Assembly (NCBI RefSeq): GCF_021531715.1
Contig: NZ_JAFBIT010000001.1
Location: 434,001 to 498,000, forward strand
Direction of reading: 5' to 3'
From: Anaeromassilibacillus senegalensis
GTDB lineage: Bacteria; Bacillota; Clostridia; Oscillospirales; Acutalibacteraceae
Length of the DNA stretch: 64,000 bases
Shown one piece after another: positions 27,533 to 35,466 of this stretch (its first letter is position 1; every line of letters starts with the position of its first letter). The notes beneath the pieces are model-generated. The model searched no databases. It saw only the letters and a program-made list of their open reading frames with translations, and had not been told where the DNA came from. A program made the translations under genes and the position numbers.

Positions 27533-28852
27533 ATGGCAGTTGAAATCTTCGGCGTAGAGCCGCACAGCCTTGCACAGCGCGCCGGCATGGCGCCGCACGA
27601 CAAGCTGATCTCCATCAACGGGCACGATATCACCGATGTGCTCGATTTCCGCTTTTATGAGACGAACACACACCTCACGGTCGTGTTCGAGAAGCCGGAC
27701 GGCGAGCGGTGCGAGGAAAAGATCATCAAGGCGCAGTACGGCTCATTGGGATTGGAATTCGAAACGTATCTGATGGACCGCCAGCGTTCCTGCCGGAACA
27801 AGTGCGTGTTCTGCTTCATCGACCAGCTTCCGAAGGGCATGCGCGAAACGCTCTACTTCAAGGACGACGACGCGCGCTTGTCCTTCCTTTTCGGCAACTA
27901 TATCACGCTGACGAATATTGACGACCGGGAGATCGACCGCATCATCGCGATGCACATCAGCCCGATCAACATTTCGGTGCACACGATGAACCCCGAACTG
28001 CGCTGCAAAATGATGAACAACCGCTTTGCCGGCGATGCGCTGCGCTATATGCGGCGGCTCGCTGAGCACAATATCCGGATCAACTGCCAGATTGTGCTTT
28101 GTCCGGGATTGAACGACGGCGCGGAGCTTGAATACACGCTTTCGGAGATGTTCGGCCTCGGTGAATGCCTGCAGAGCGTCGCATGCGTGCCGGTGGGTCT
28201 GACGCGTTACCGCGAGGGCCTGTACCCGCTTGTGCCGTATGACCGCGACGCAGCGCGCGGCGTGCTGGAGATTCTCGAACGATGGGGTGAACAATTCCGC
28301 GAAGCGCGCGGCTCGCGCACGGTGTTCCCGAGCGATGAATTCTACCTGATCGCCGAACGGGAGCTGCCGCCGTACGAATTTTATGAGGACTTTCCGCAGA
28401 TCGAAAACGGCGTCGGTATGCTGCGCGATCTCGAGGAGGAATTCCTCTGGGCGCTTGAGGATACGCCGTCCCGTGCGGTGCATCGCCGCGTGACGATCCC
28501 GACAGGCGAAGCCGCGTTCGATTTTCTGAACCGGCTGTTTGACGCAGCGCGTGAAAAATTCCCGGGCCTCGAGATCAATCTTGTCCCGGTACACAACGAT
28601 TTCTTCGGTGGCACGGTTGATGTGACCGGCCTGCTTGTCGGGCAGGATCTTGTCCGGCGGCTGAATCGGGAAACGCTCGGAGATGAGATTCTGATTCCGA
28701 ACGCCATGCTGATGGCGGATGAGGACGTGTTTCTCGATGATATGACGCTCGATACGCTCAGCGAAGAGCTGGGTGTGCGGGCCAAACGAATGCAGAAAGA
28801 TGCCGGCGGGCAGCTCCGGGATATACTCGGCGGTCTGCCGGAAACGATATAA
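27533..28852 (+). CDS. DUF512 family protein with PDZ-like and radical-SAM-like cysteine region
   Basis: 439 residues. An N-terminal PDZ-like domain (PHSLAQRAGMAPHDKLISIN) leads into a region with CRNKCVFCFIDQLP, three Cys in the C-x3-C-x2-C spacing of radical SAM iron-sulfur sites, then the DUF512 C-terminal domain. It is a conserved clostridial protein next to der; the reaction is unknown. ATG 27533 is supported by AAAGGAGACGG; the frame opens earlier but runs through the rpmF terminator. The der start is 18 bases after the stop, so the two are cotranscribed. Confidence 0.85.
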   Translation: MAVEIFGVEPHSLAQRAGMAPHDKLISINGHDITDVLDFRFYETNTHLTVVFEKPDGERCEEKIIKAQYGSLGLEFETYLMDRQRSCRNKCVFCFIDQLPKGMRETLYFKDDDARLSFLFGNYITLTNIDDREIDRIIAMHISPINISVHTMNPELRCKMMNNRFAGDALRYMRRLAEHNIRINCQIVLCPGLNDGAELEYTLSEMFGLGECLQSVACVPVGLTRYREGLYPLVPYDRDAARGVLEILERWGEQFREARGSRTVFPSDEFYLIAERELPPYEFYEDFPQIENGVGMLRDLEEEFLWALEDTPSRAVHRRVTIPTGEAAFDFLNRLFDAAREKFPGLEINLVPVHNDFFGGTVDVTGLLVGQDLVRRLNRETLGDEILIPNAMLMADEDVFLDDMTLDTLSEELGVRAKRMQKDAGGQLRDILGGLPETI

Positions 28853-28870
28853 GAAAAGGAGGAAACGGAG

Positions 28871-30202
28871 ATGTCAAGACCAATTGTAGCGATTGTCGGA
28901 CGGCCGAATGTCGGCAAGTCCACGCTTTTCAACAAGCTGATCGGACAGCGCCTTTCCATTGTGGAGGATACGCCGGGCGTCACGCGCGACCGTATCTTCG
29001 GTGAATGTGAGTGGAAAAACAGAAAGTTTTCGCTCGTCGATACGGGCGGCATTGAGCCGGAATCGAAGGATGTGATCCTGTCCCAGATGCGCACGCAGGC
29101 GCAGATCGCGATCGATTCGGCGGATGCAATCATTTTCGTGACGGATATTCGTACCGGCATGGTATCGACCGATCTGAACATTGCGCAGATGCTCCAGAAG
29201 AGCCGCGTACCGGTCATCGTCTGCGTCAACAAGTGCGATACGCTCGGCGAGCCGCCGGCGGATTTCTATGAATTTTATAACCTCGGTCTCGGCGACCCGA
29301 TTCAGGTTTCCTCCGTGCACGGACACGGTACGGGCGACCTGCTCGATGCGGTGCTCGAGCACCTGCCCGAAGAGCAGGATGAGGACGAGGAAAGCGAGAT
29401 CATCAAGGTTGCGGTTATCGGCAAGCCGAATGTCGGCAAATCGTCGCTCGTCAACCGCGTTTCCGGTGAAAACCGCTGCATCGTTTCCGATATTGCGGGC
29501 ACGACGCGCGACGCCGTGGATACCACAATCCAGAATGCGTATGGCACATTTACGTTCATCGATACGGCCGGCCTGCGCCGTAAGAGCAAGGTGGAGGATG
29601 TCATCGAGCATTACAGCAACCTGCGCGCCGAGATGGCCGTTGACCGCGCCGATGTCTGCGTGATTCTGATCGACGCGACCGTCGGCTTTACGGAGCAGGA
29701 TTCCAAGGTTGCGGGCATCGCGCACGAAGCGGGCAAGGGCTGCATCATCGCGGTCAACAAGTGGGACGCCGTTGAAAAAAACGACAAGACGATGCAGGAG
29801 TATCGCTCAAAGCTTGAGAAGGATTTTTCCTTCATGTCCTACGCGCCGATTATCTTCATCTCCGCACAGACGGGTCAGCGGCTCGACCGGCTCTTTGAGC
29901 TGATCCGCCATGTTGCCTCGAGCAACGCGATGCGCATTACAACCGGCACGCTGAACGATATTCTCGCACAGGCAACGGCGCGCGTGCAGCCGCCGACCGA
30001 CAAGGGCAAGCGTCTGAAGATCTACTATATGACGCAAGCTTCCACAAAACCGCCCACGTTTGTGTGTTTTGTGAACTCCAAGGAGCTTTTCCACTATTCC
30101 TACCAGCGGTATCTGGTGAACCGGATCCGGGAAATCTACGGTTTGGAAGGAACGCCGGTGCGCCTGATCATCCGGGAGCGCGGGGAAAAGGACGGAGACT
30201 GA
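28871..30202 (+). CDS. der: Ribosome biogenesis GTPase Der (EngA)
   Basis: Double-GTPase that assists 50S subunit assembly. 443 residues. The first G domain has GRPNVGKST near residue 9, DTGG and NKCD; the second has GKPNVGKSS near residue 183, DTAGLRRKSK and NKWD. A KH-like C-terminal domain follows (VQPPTDKGKRLKIYYMTQ). The tandem G domains plus KH are unique to Der. AAAGGAGGAAACGG lies ahead of ATG 28871. DUF512-der-plsY is a conserved clostridial order. Confidence 0.97.
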   Translation: MSRPIVAIVGRPNVGKSTLFNKLIGQRLSIVEDTPGVTRDRIFGECEWKNRKFSLVDTGGIEPESKDVILSQMRTQAQIAIDSADAIIFVTDIRTGMVSTDLNIAQMLQKSRVPVIVCVNKCDTLGEPPADFYEFYNLGLGDPIQVSSVHGHGTGDLLDAVLEHLPEEQDEDEESEIIKVAVIGKPNVGKSSLVNRVSGENRCIVSDIAGTTRDAVDTTIQNAYGTFTFIDTAGLRRKSKVEDVIEHYSNLRAEMAVDRADVCVILIDATVGFTEQDSKVAGIAHEAGKGCIIAVNKWDAVEKNDKTMQEYRSKLEKDFSFMSYAPIIFISAQTGQRLDRLFELIRHVASSNAMRITTGTLNDILAQATARVQPPTDKGKRLKIYYMTQASTKPPTFVCFVNSKELFHYSYQRYLVNRIREIYGLEGTPVRLIIRERGEKDGD

Positions 30203-30220
30203 GCGTGAAAGGAAACGGTA

Positions 30221-30922
30221 TTGGCCATGGAAAATTTTGAACAGCTTATTCTTCCGCTCCTGCTTGTGGCGCTGATCGGTTATCTGCTCGGCAGTATCAG
30301 CTTTGCGATTATCCTGACGCGCATTTTTGCGCATGAGGATGTGCGCAGCCATGGCAGCGGCAATGCGGGCGCGACCAATGTACTGCGCGTTGCGGGCAAA
30401 AAGGCTTCGGCGCTGACGTTCCTGTGCGATTTTCTGAAGTGCGCGGCGAGCGTTCTTATCGGCTATTACGTGCTGCTATACGTCTGTAAGCAGTGCGGCA
30501 TAGACGATGAAATGGCGCGGCTCGGCATGTATGCGGCGGGTTTTTTATGCATCATCGGGCATATGCACCCGCTGTATTTCGGCTTTCGCGGCGGCAAGGG
30601 CGTTGTGACGGCGGCGGCGATGATGCTGCTTCTGGATTGGCGCGTTTTCCTGATCTGCTTTGCCGTATTCCTGATCACCTTTTTATGGAAGAAAACGGTT
30701 TCGCTTTCGTCGATCTGCGCCTCTTTTGTGTATCCGTTCGTCACGTTTTCCGTCACCTATTTCCTCGATTACCGTGTCGGTACGCTGCCGATCGTCTATG
30801 TCGTGATGGCGACAGCGGTGGCGCTGCTCATCGGTGCCACGGTGATTTTCAAGCATCGCGCGAATATCCGGCGCATTTTGGCGGGCGAGGAGAAACCGAT
30901 TTCCTTCAAAAAAGAATCCTGA
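30221..30922 (+). CDS. plsY: Glycerol-3-phosphate acyltransferase PlsY
   Basis: Polytopic membrane enzyme that acylates glycerol 3-phosphate with acyl-phosphate, the first step of phospholipid synthesis. 233 residues. The three conserved cytoplasmic loops are present: GSISFA near the start, GSGNAGATNVLR, and GFRGGKGV. About five hydrophobic segments. The start is ambiguous: TTG 30221 is 7 bases after AAAGGA, while ATG 30227 is 13 bases away; both give the same protein apart from two residues. It lies 18 bases after der. Confidence 0.93.
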   Translation: MAMENFEQLILPLLLVALIGYLLGSISFAIILTRIFAHEDVRSHGSGNAGATNVLRVAGKKASALTFLCDFLKCAASVLIGYYVLLYVCKQCGIDDEMARLGMYAAGFLCIIGHMHPLYFGFRGGKGVVTAAAMMLLLDWRVFLICFAVFLITFLWKKTVSLSSICASFVYPFVTFSVTYFLDYRVGTLPIVYVVMATAVALLIGATVIFKHRANIRRILAGEEKPISFKKES

Positions 30923-31009
30923 GTGCGGCAATAAACCGCCGCTTTATAAAAAATGCACTTCGTGTGTTTACATAAACCTAAAAAGCAAGCCGGAAATCCC
31001 TGCAAGATA

Positions 31010-31038
31010 TTGACTTTTTTGCCGTTGTGTATTATTAT
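31010..31038 (+). promoter_or_regulatory. Promoter of murA
   Basis: TTGACT (31010-31015), 17-bp spacer, TATTAT (31033-31038). The start codon is about 220 bases beyond the expected transcript start, leaving a long leader. Confidence 0.7.
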
Positions 31039-31090
31039 AGTTACTGGCCATACTAATCACAGAGTTTACAGAATTTTATCATATGGGAGG

Positions 31091-31137
31091 CGGACAAAGG
31101 CGTCGGCCGAAGCAGGTCGGGATTTTGTCCGTTTTTT
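31091..31137 (+). terminator. Leader terminator/attenuator before murA
   Basis: CGGACAAA (31091-31098) pairs with TTTGTCCG (31124-31131), followed by TTTTTT. It lies between the murA promoter and start. A second copy of TTTGTCCG at 31204-31211 could compete for the same left arm. No known riboswitch class is recognised. Confidence 0.6.
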
Positions 31138-31265
31138 ATCGAAATTGGGATATAGAGTTTGAAGATGGAAGCTTCAAACCGGCGGATTTTGGTTCCGGCT
31201 GTTTTTGTCCGGAATTCTGCGCGGCAGAAACAAAATCCTGCGGCTCGCAGAAAGGAAAATCAAGC

Positions 31266-32552
31266 GTGGATAAATTCATCATTCGAGGCGGAAACCGCCT
31301 GACCGGCGAGGTCACCATCAGCGGCGCGAAAAACGCGGCGGTGGCGATTATTCCGGCGGTGGCAATTGCCGAATCTCCTTGTCGTATAGAAAATGTTCCG
31401 AATATTTCGGACGTGCGGCTCAGTGCGCGTATCCTCACCGAGATGGGCGCCAGGGTACGCTGGGTGGGCAAGAACACTGTGGAGATCGACCCCACGACGA
31501 TCGATACCAATGTGGTTCCGAGCGAGCTTGGACGCAAAATGCGCGGCTCGTATTACAACATCGGCGCATTGCTCGCGCGCTGTTCGCATGCGGTTGTCCC
31601 GCTGCCCGGCGGCTGCGATTTCGGCGTCCGGCCGATCGATCAGCACATCAAGGGCTTTAAGGCGCTCGGCTGCACCTATACGCTGAATGACGGCATGATC
31701 GAGGTGGAGGCGGCGGAGCTGCACGGCGCGCATATCTATCTCGACATGGTCACGGTCGGCGCAACGATGAATATTATCCTTGCGGCTGTCAAGGCCAAGG
31801 GTCTTACGGTTATTGAAAACGCAGCGCGTGAGCCGCATGTTGTCGATCTCGCGAATTTCCTGAACTCGATGGGCGCGAACATCAGCGGCGCCGGCACGGA
31901 TGTTATTAAGATCCGCGGCGTCGAGCATCTCAGAGGCATTACGTATTCCATTATTCCGGATCAGATCGAAGCCGGAACCTATATGGCGGCGGCTGCCGCC
32001 ACACGCGGCGACGTTCTGATCAAGAATGTTACGCCGAAGCATCTCGAATCCATCACGGCGAAGCTGATGGAAATGGGCGTTACGATCATCGAGTATGACG
32101 ACGCCGTGCGTGTCCGCTGTGACGGACCGCTCAATAAGTGCAACGTCAAGACCATGCCGCATCCCGGTTTCCCGACCGACATGCAGCCGCAGATCGCGGC
32201 GCTGCTGGCGATGGCGCAGGGAACGAGCATTTTGAACGAGAGCGTTTGGGAAAACCGTTTCCGCTATGTGGAAGAGCTCAAGCGCATGGGTGCGCAGATC
32301 ACGGTGGAAGGTAAGAGCGCGATCATCGAGGGTGTGGAGTACCTCAAGGGCGCGCCGGTTCGTGCGGTGGATCTGCGTGCGGGCGCGGCGATGATTATTG
32401 CCGGCCTCGCCGCAAAGGGTACGACGAAGATCGAAGAGATCGAGCATATCCAGCGCGGCTATGAAGACATCGTGGAAAAGTTTGTCGGTCTCGGCGCGGA
32501 TATGTATCTGCGCGTGGATCCGCACAACGATGATAACGCAAAAATCGGATAA
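31266..32552 (+). CDS. murA: UDP-N-acetylglucosamine 1-carboxyvinyltransferase MurA
   Basis: First committed step of peptidoglycan synthesis, transferring enolpyruvate from PEP to UDP-GlcNAc. 428 residues. The active-site loop LPGGCDFGVRPID carries Cys 117, the fosfomycin target, so a sensitive-type enzyme is expected. SGAKNAAV at the start and MPHPGFPTDMQPQ are hallmark stretches. Start is GTG 31266 with AAAGGA 9 bases upstream, giving the standard VDKFIIRGG N-terminus; the frame is open upstream but that part is leader. Firmicutes often have two MurA paralogues; which this is cannot be told. Confidence 0.95.
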   Translation: MDKFIIRGGNRLTGEVTISGAKNAAVAIIPAVAIAESPCRIENVPNISDVRLSARILTEMGARVRWVGKNTVEIDPTTIDTNVVPSELGRKMRGSYYNIGALLARCSHAVVPLPGGCDFGVRPIDQHIKGFKALGCTYTLNDGMIEVEAAELHGAHIYLDMVTVGATMNIILAAVKAKGLTVIENAAREPHVVDLANFLNSMGANISGAGTDVIKIRGVEHLRGITYSIIPDQIEAGTYMAAAAATRGDVLIKNVTPKHLESITAKLMEMGVTIIEYDDAVRVRCDGPLNKCNVKTMPHPGFPTDMQPQIAALLAMAQGTSILNESVWENRFRYVEELKRMGAQITVEGKSAIIEGVEYLKGAPVRAVDLRAGAAMIIAGLAAKGTTKIEEIEHIQRGYEDIVEKFVGLGADMYLRVDPHNDDNAKIG

Positions 32553-32581
32553 TTCGTTTTTCGGCTTCGGCCGGAAGGCTT

Positions 32582-32614
32582 TCGCCCCGACGGTTTGCTG
32601 TCAGGGCGATTTTT
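32582..32614 (+). terminator. Terminator after murA
   Basis: TCGCCC (32582-32587) pairs with GGGCGA (32604-32609), with GAC/GTC extending the stem, then TTTTT. Confidence 0.7.
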
Positions 32615-32650
32615 ATGCAGGCAAACGGCAGAAAAAAGGGGAATGGACGA

Positions 32651-33442
32651 ATGGCGGAGCTTTGCGCGCTGTACAGCGGCAGCACGGGAAACAGTTACTA
32701 TATCGGGTCGAAAGCATCGGGCGTACTGGTGGATATCGGGCGCAGTGCGCGGCAGACGACCAATATTCTGAAGCACTGCGCGATCGATCCGCTCGCCGTC
32801 GGCGGGATCCTCATCACACATGAGCATTCCGACCACATCGGCGGCCTGCGCGTCTTTGCTTCCCGCTACCGGATCCCGGTTTTCGCATCGGCGGGCACGC
32901 TTGCGGCGCTTGAATCGATGGGCATTCTTGACGGTTCGTTTCCCGCGTATACGATCGACGGCACGCTGCAACTCGGCGGGATGCAGATCCGCGCGTTCCG
33001 CACGCCGCACGACTGCGCGGAGAGCTACGGCTACCGCATCCGCACCGAGGATGACAAGGTTGTGACGGTTGCGACCGATCTGGGCTGCGTGACGCCGGAA
33101 ATCGAGGAGAATCTGCTCGGCGCGGATCTCGCGGTTGTCGAGTCGAATCACGACGTCGGTATGCTGCGCACGGGTCCGTATCCCTATACGCTCAAGCGGC
33201 GCATTCTTTCCGATTACGGACATCTCTCCAATACGGCGTGTGCGGAACTGCTCCCAACGCTGTTTGAGCACGGCACGAAACGCTTTATGCTTGCCCACCT
33301 GAGCCGTGAAAACAATACGCCTGATATTGCGCGGCAGACGGCGGTCTGCGGCATGCAGATGGCGGGCATTGAGGATGAAAGCGATTACATATTGGATGTT
33401 GCGCCGATTGAAAATTCCGATGGGCGTTCCATCATATTTTGA
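32651..33442 (+). CDS. Metallo-beta-lactamase fold hydrolase, WalJ/YycJ-like
   Basis: 263 residues. The dinuclear metal site motif HEHSDH is at about residue 58, and later ligands His 118 region (TPHDCAESYG), Asp 140 region (ATDLG) and the late His are present. The start LYSGSTGNSYYI is typical of the YycJ/WalJ group, whose members were linked to DNA replication/repair coordination in Bacillus, commonly next to rlmH, as here (10 bases away). That neighbour supports the family call. AAAGGGGAATGGACGA precedes ATG 32651. Activity on nucleic acid is inferred, not shown. Confidence 0.85.
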   Translation: MAELCALYSGSTGNSYYIGSKASGVLVDIGRSARQTTNILKHCAIDPLAVGGILITHEHSDHIGGLRVFASRYRIPVFASAGTLAALESMGILDGSFPAYTIDGTLQLGGMQIRAFRTPHDCAESYGYRIRTEDDKVVTVATDLGCVTPEIEENLLGADLAVVESNHDVGMLRTGPYPYTLKRRILSDYGHLSNTACAELLPTLFEHGTKRFMLAHLSRENNTPDIARQTAVCGMQMAGIEDESDYILDVAPIENSDGRSIIF

Positions 33443-33451
33443 GGATATGCC

Positions 33452-33928
33452 ATGCTGGAAGTCAAAATTATCTGTATCGGAAAGCTGAAGGAAAAATATT
33501 GGCGGGACGCGGTTGCGGAATACGCGAAGCGCCTCTCGTCTTTCTGCCGCTTTTCCGTTGTCGAGCTGAACGAATCGCGTGTCCCGCAGAATCCGAACAG
33601 CGCTGAAATCAGCAGGGCGCTTTCGGAGGAGGCAAAGGCGATCATGGCGGCCGTCGGGCGCAGCACGGTCTACGCGCTCTGCATCGAGGGTGGGCTGCTC
33701 TCTTCCGAGAAGCTTGCCGCGGAGGTGGAAACGGCGGCAATCGGCGGTGCGAGCAGTCTGGCGTTCGTGATCGGCTCCTCGCACGGGCTGGATGAATCGG
33801 TGAAGGCGCTCGGCAAGCGCATCTCCATGTCGCCGATGACCTTCCCGCATCAATTGGCGCGCGTCATGCTCTGCGAGCAGCTTTACCGCGCGTTTTCCAT
33901 CAACGCAGGGACGAAATATCACAAGTGA
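33452..33928 (+). CDS. rlmH: 23S rRNA (pseudouridine1915-N3)-methyltransferase RlmH
   Basis: SPOUT-class methyltransferase that modifies pseudouridine 1915 in helix 69 of assembled ribosomes. 158 residues, exact family size. Key stretches: IICIGKLKEKYW at the start, FVIGSSHGLD with the knot SAM-binding loop, and MTFPHQLARVMLCEQLYRA with the C-terminal INAGTKYHK. A complete and unmistakable member. GGATATGCC precedes ATG 33452. It shares a unit with the WalJ-like gene upstream and the ThyX-like gene 21 bases downstream. Confidence 0.97.
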   Translation: MLEVKIICIGKLKEKYWRDAVAEYAKRLSSFCRFSVVELNESRVPQNPNSAEISRALSEEAKAIMAAVGRSTVYALCIEGGLLSSEKLAAEVETAAIGGASSLAFVIGSSHGLDESVKALGKRISMSPMTFPHQLARVMLCEQLYRAFSINAGTKYHK

Positions 33929-33949
33929 ACCAGAAAGGAAGGACACGGT

Positions 33950-34573
33950 ATGATTAAAATTGAACGCACAAGCGTGATGAACTTTGAAAATGCCATGCGT
34001 GGCGCGCGCAACCCACTGAACAGCTGGGATCGTATGGACAGCCATACGGAGTCGGACGGCACCTTTGTCTTTGGAGAGAACGATCTTGCGCTTGCCAAGC
34101 GGCTCTGCACGGCAGGGAGCGATCACCGCAAGTTTATCCGCCAGATTTTTGTCTCGGTGGATCTGACCGCCCCGATTTACTGGTGGAAAGAATTTGATAC
34201 GTATAAGGTCGGTACGACGGCGAATTCCACGAGTACAATGCATAAAATCCATGCAAAACCCTTCGAGGCGGCAGATTTCAGCTGTGAGCGTATGCTGCCG
34301 GCCGCGCGGGAGAGCCTGGATCAAACGATTGAAACGCTGGAGAAGCTGCGCCTCGCATACATCGAAACGAAGGACAAGGATCTTTGGTACAGCATCATCC
34401 AGCTTCTGCCTTCGAGCTATAACCAGATGCGCACCTGTACAATGACATATGAGAATCTTGTCAATATGTATTTTGCACGCCGCAGTCATAAATTGGACGA
34501 ATGGCATGTATACTGTGCATGGGTTGAGCAGCTTCCGTATTTTAAGGAACTGTTTTTGGAGCGGGACGTATAA
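33950..34573 (+). CDS. ThyX-like protein without the ThyX signature motif
   Basis: 207 residues. The middle block, with KFIRQIFVSVDLTAPIYWW followed by KEFDTYKVGTTANSTSTMHK, lines up by position with the flavin-dependent thymidylate synthase core where RHRxxSxNExSxRY would stand, but the Arg-His-Arg and Arg-Tyr residues are replaced by DTYKVG and STMHK. This points to the ThyX fold with changed chemistry, or none. The helical C-terminal half (ESLDQTIETLEKLR) also suits ThyX. I recall similar unnamed proteins in Firmicutes and their phages. No catalytic role can be assigned. AGAAAGGAAGG precedes ATG 33950; likely cotranscribed with rlmH, terminated right after. Confidence 0.7.
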   Translation: MIKIERTSVMNFENAMRGARNPLNSWDRMDSHTESDGTFVFGENDLALAKRLCTAGSDHRKFIRQIFVSVDLTAPIYWWKEFDTYKVGTTANSTSTMHKIHAKPFEAADFSCERMLPAARESLDQTIETLEKLRLAYIETKDKDLWYSIIQLLPSSYNQMRTCTMTYENLVNMYFARRSHKLDEWHVYCAWVEQLPYFKELFLERDV

Positions 34574-34601
34574 AAGCATTATACTGGGATGAGATATACA
34601 G

Positions 34602-34652
34602 GCGGAGGGTCGGGTTTCTGAAGGAACAGCGGTTCTCCGCGTTTATTTTTTA
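34602..34652 (+). terminator. Terminator after the ThyX-like gene
   Basis: GCGGAG (34602-34607) pairs with CTCCGC (34635-34640), with an inner GAAC/GTTC helix, followed by GTTTATTTTTTA. Confidence 0.75.
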
Positions 34653-34717
34653 GTGGTTGTTGTGCGAAATTGGCATGAATTCTTAACGGAATTGGATAAT
34701 TTTCTCTTATAAACATA

Positions 34718-34746
34718 TTGACAAATTCTAAAAATAAAAATATACT
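34718..34746 (+). promoter_or_regulatory. Promoter of the BlaI-like gene
   Basis: TTGACA (34718-34723), 17-bp spacer, TATACT (34741-34746), in a markedly AT-rich 100-base stretch. Confidence 0.8.
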
Positions 34747-34812
34747 ATAAATAATCATTGGTCTGTAATAATATTCATAACCGAAGGTTTGAGCAAATAA
34801 GGAGGCTGTTGT

Positions 34813-35226
34813 ATGAAGAGCAAAAAAGCGCACGTACGTCTTACAAATTCGGAATTGGCGATGATGCAGTTATTGTGGGAGGCAGGCCGCCCGTTGAATC
34901 GCGCAGAGATCATGGAAATTGCGCTTCACAATCCGGATGATCCGCTCTTTGCCAAAAATTCTTTTCATGTTATCATCAACAATCTGATGGCGTACCAGTT
35001 TATCGCTGCCTTTATGAACAACGGAGCCGGAAGAAAAAATGCGCGCCGGTTTGCGCCGATGATCACGCGAAACGAGTATTTTGCACAGCAGATCTCCACG
35101 ACGGAACATTACAAGGCCTCCGATATTCCGGAGATTGTCGCAGCGCTGTTCAAGTATACAAAGGGCGCGGACAAGGATGAGCTGCTTGCGAAGATCGAAA
35201 GCGCGGTTCGCCGCAATTCGAAATAA
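34813..35226 (+). CDS. BlaI/MecI/CopY-like winged-helix regulator
   Basis: 137 residues. A winged-helix DNA-binding domain fills the first 85 residues: LTNSELAMMQLLWEAGRPLNRAEIM is the BlaI-type N-terminal helix pair, and NSFHVIINNLMAYQFI the recognition and wing part. The C-terminal helices would dimerise; no BlaR1-type protease or copper-binding Cys pair is seen, and the usual Asn-Phe cleavage site is not evident. ATAAGGAGGCTGTTGT precedes ATG 34813. The AT-rich promoter with room for an operator suggests autoregulation. A MATE transporter gene follows 240 bases away and is a candidate target. Confidence 0.78.
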   Translation: MKSKKAHVRLTNSELAMMQLLWEAGRPLNRAEIMEIALHNPDDPLFAKNSFHVIINNLMAYQFIAAFMNNGAGRKNARRFAPMITRNEYFAQQISTTEHYKASDIPEIVAALFKYTKGADKDELLAKIESAVRRNSK

Positions 35227-35245
35227 AGAGGCTGAAAAGAAGAGA

Positions 35246-35281
35246 AAAGGAGAGACCGGCATTTGCGGCTTTCCTTTTTTT
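35246..35281 (+). terminator. Probable terminator after the BlaI-like gene
   Basis: AAAGGAGAGACCGG region pairs imperfectly with GGCTTTCCTTT, followed by a run of T to 35281. Confidence 0.55.
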
Positions 35282-35342
35282 ATGCGCAAAATAAACGATT
35301 TATACCTGCTCTGTCCGCATAGTAATTTGTAGAATAATGCCG

Positions 35343-35371
35343 TTGCAAAAAATCCTGAAAACAGATATACT
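35343..35371 (+). promoter_or_regulatory. Promoter of MATE 2
   Basis: TTGCAA (35343-35348), 17-bp spacer, TATACT (35366-35371); the transcript would start just before the hairpin at 35380. Confidence 0.7.
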
Positions 35372-35379
35372 TTTATTAC

Positions 35380-35431
35380 AGCGTGTAGCTTAACTGCGTA
35401 AATCCGGTTGAAGCTACACGCTGTTTTGTTG
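35380..35431 (+). terminator. Attenuator-like hairpin at the 5' end of the MATE 2 transcript
   Basis: A perfect 12-bp stem, AGCGTGTAGCTT (35380-35391) with AAGCTACACGCT (35411-35422), 19-base loop, followed by GTTTTGTTG. It begins within a few bases of the expected transcription start and stands between promoter and gene. Confidence 0.6.
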
Positions 35432-35466
35432 TCCAAAACATATGGCAAAGGAAAGAGGTATCATTT

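Noticed and set aside
31083-31265. Upstream extension of murA from ATG 31083
   Set aside because: It runs across the leader terminator and adds 61 residues foreign to MurA; GTG 31266 has the ribosome site.
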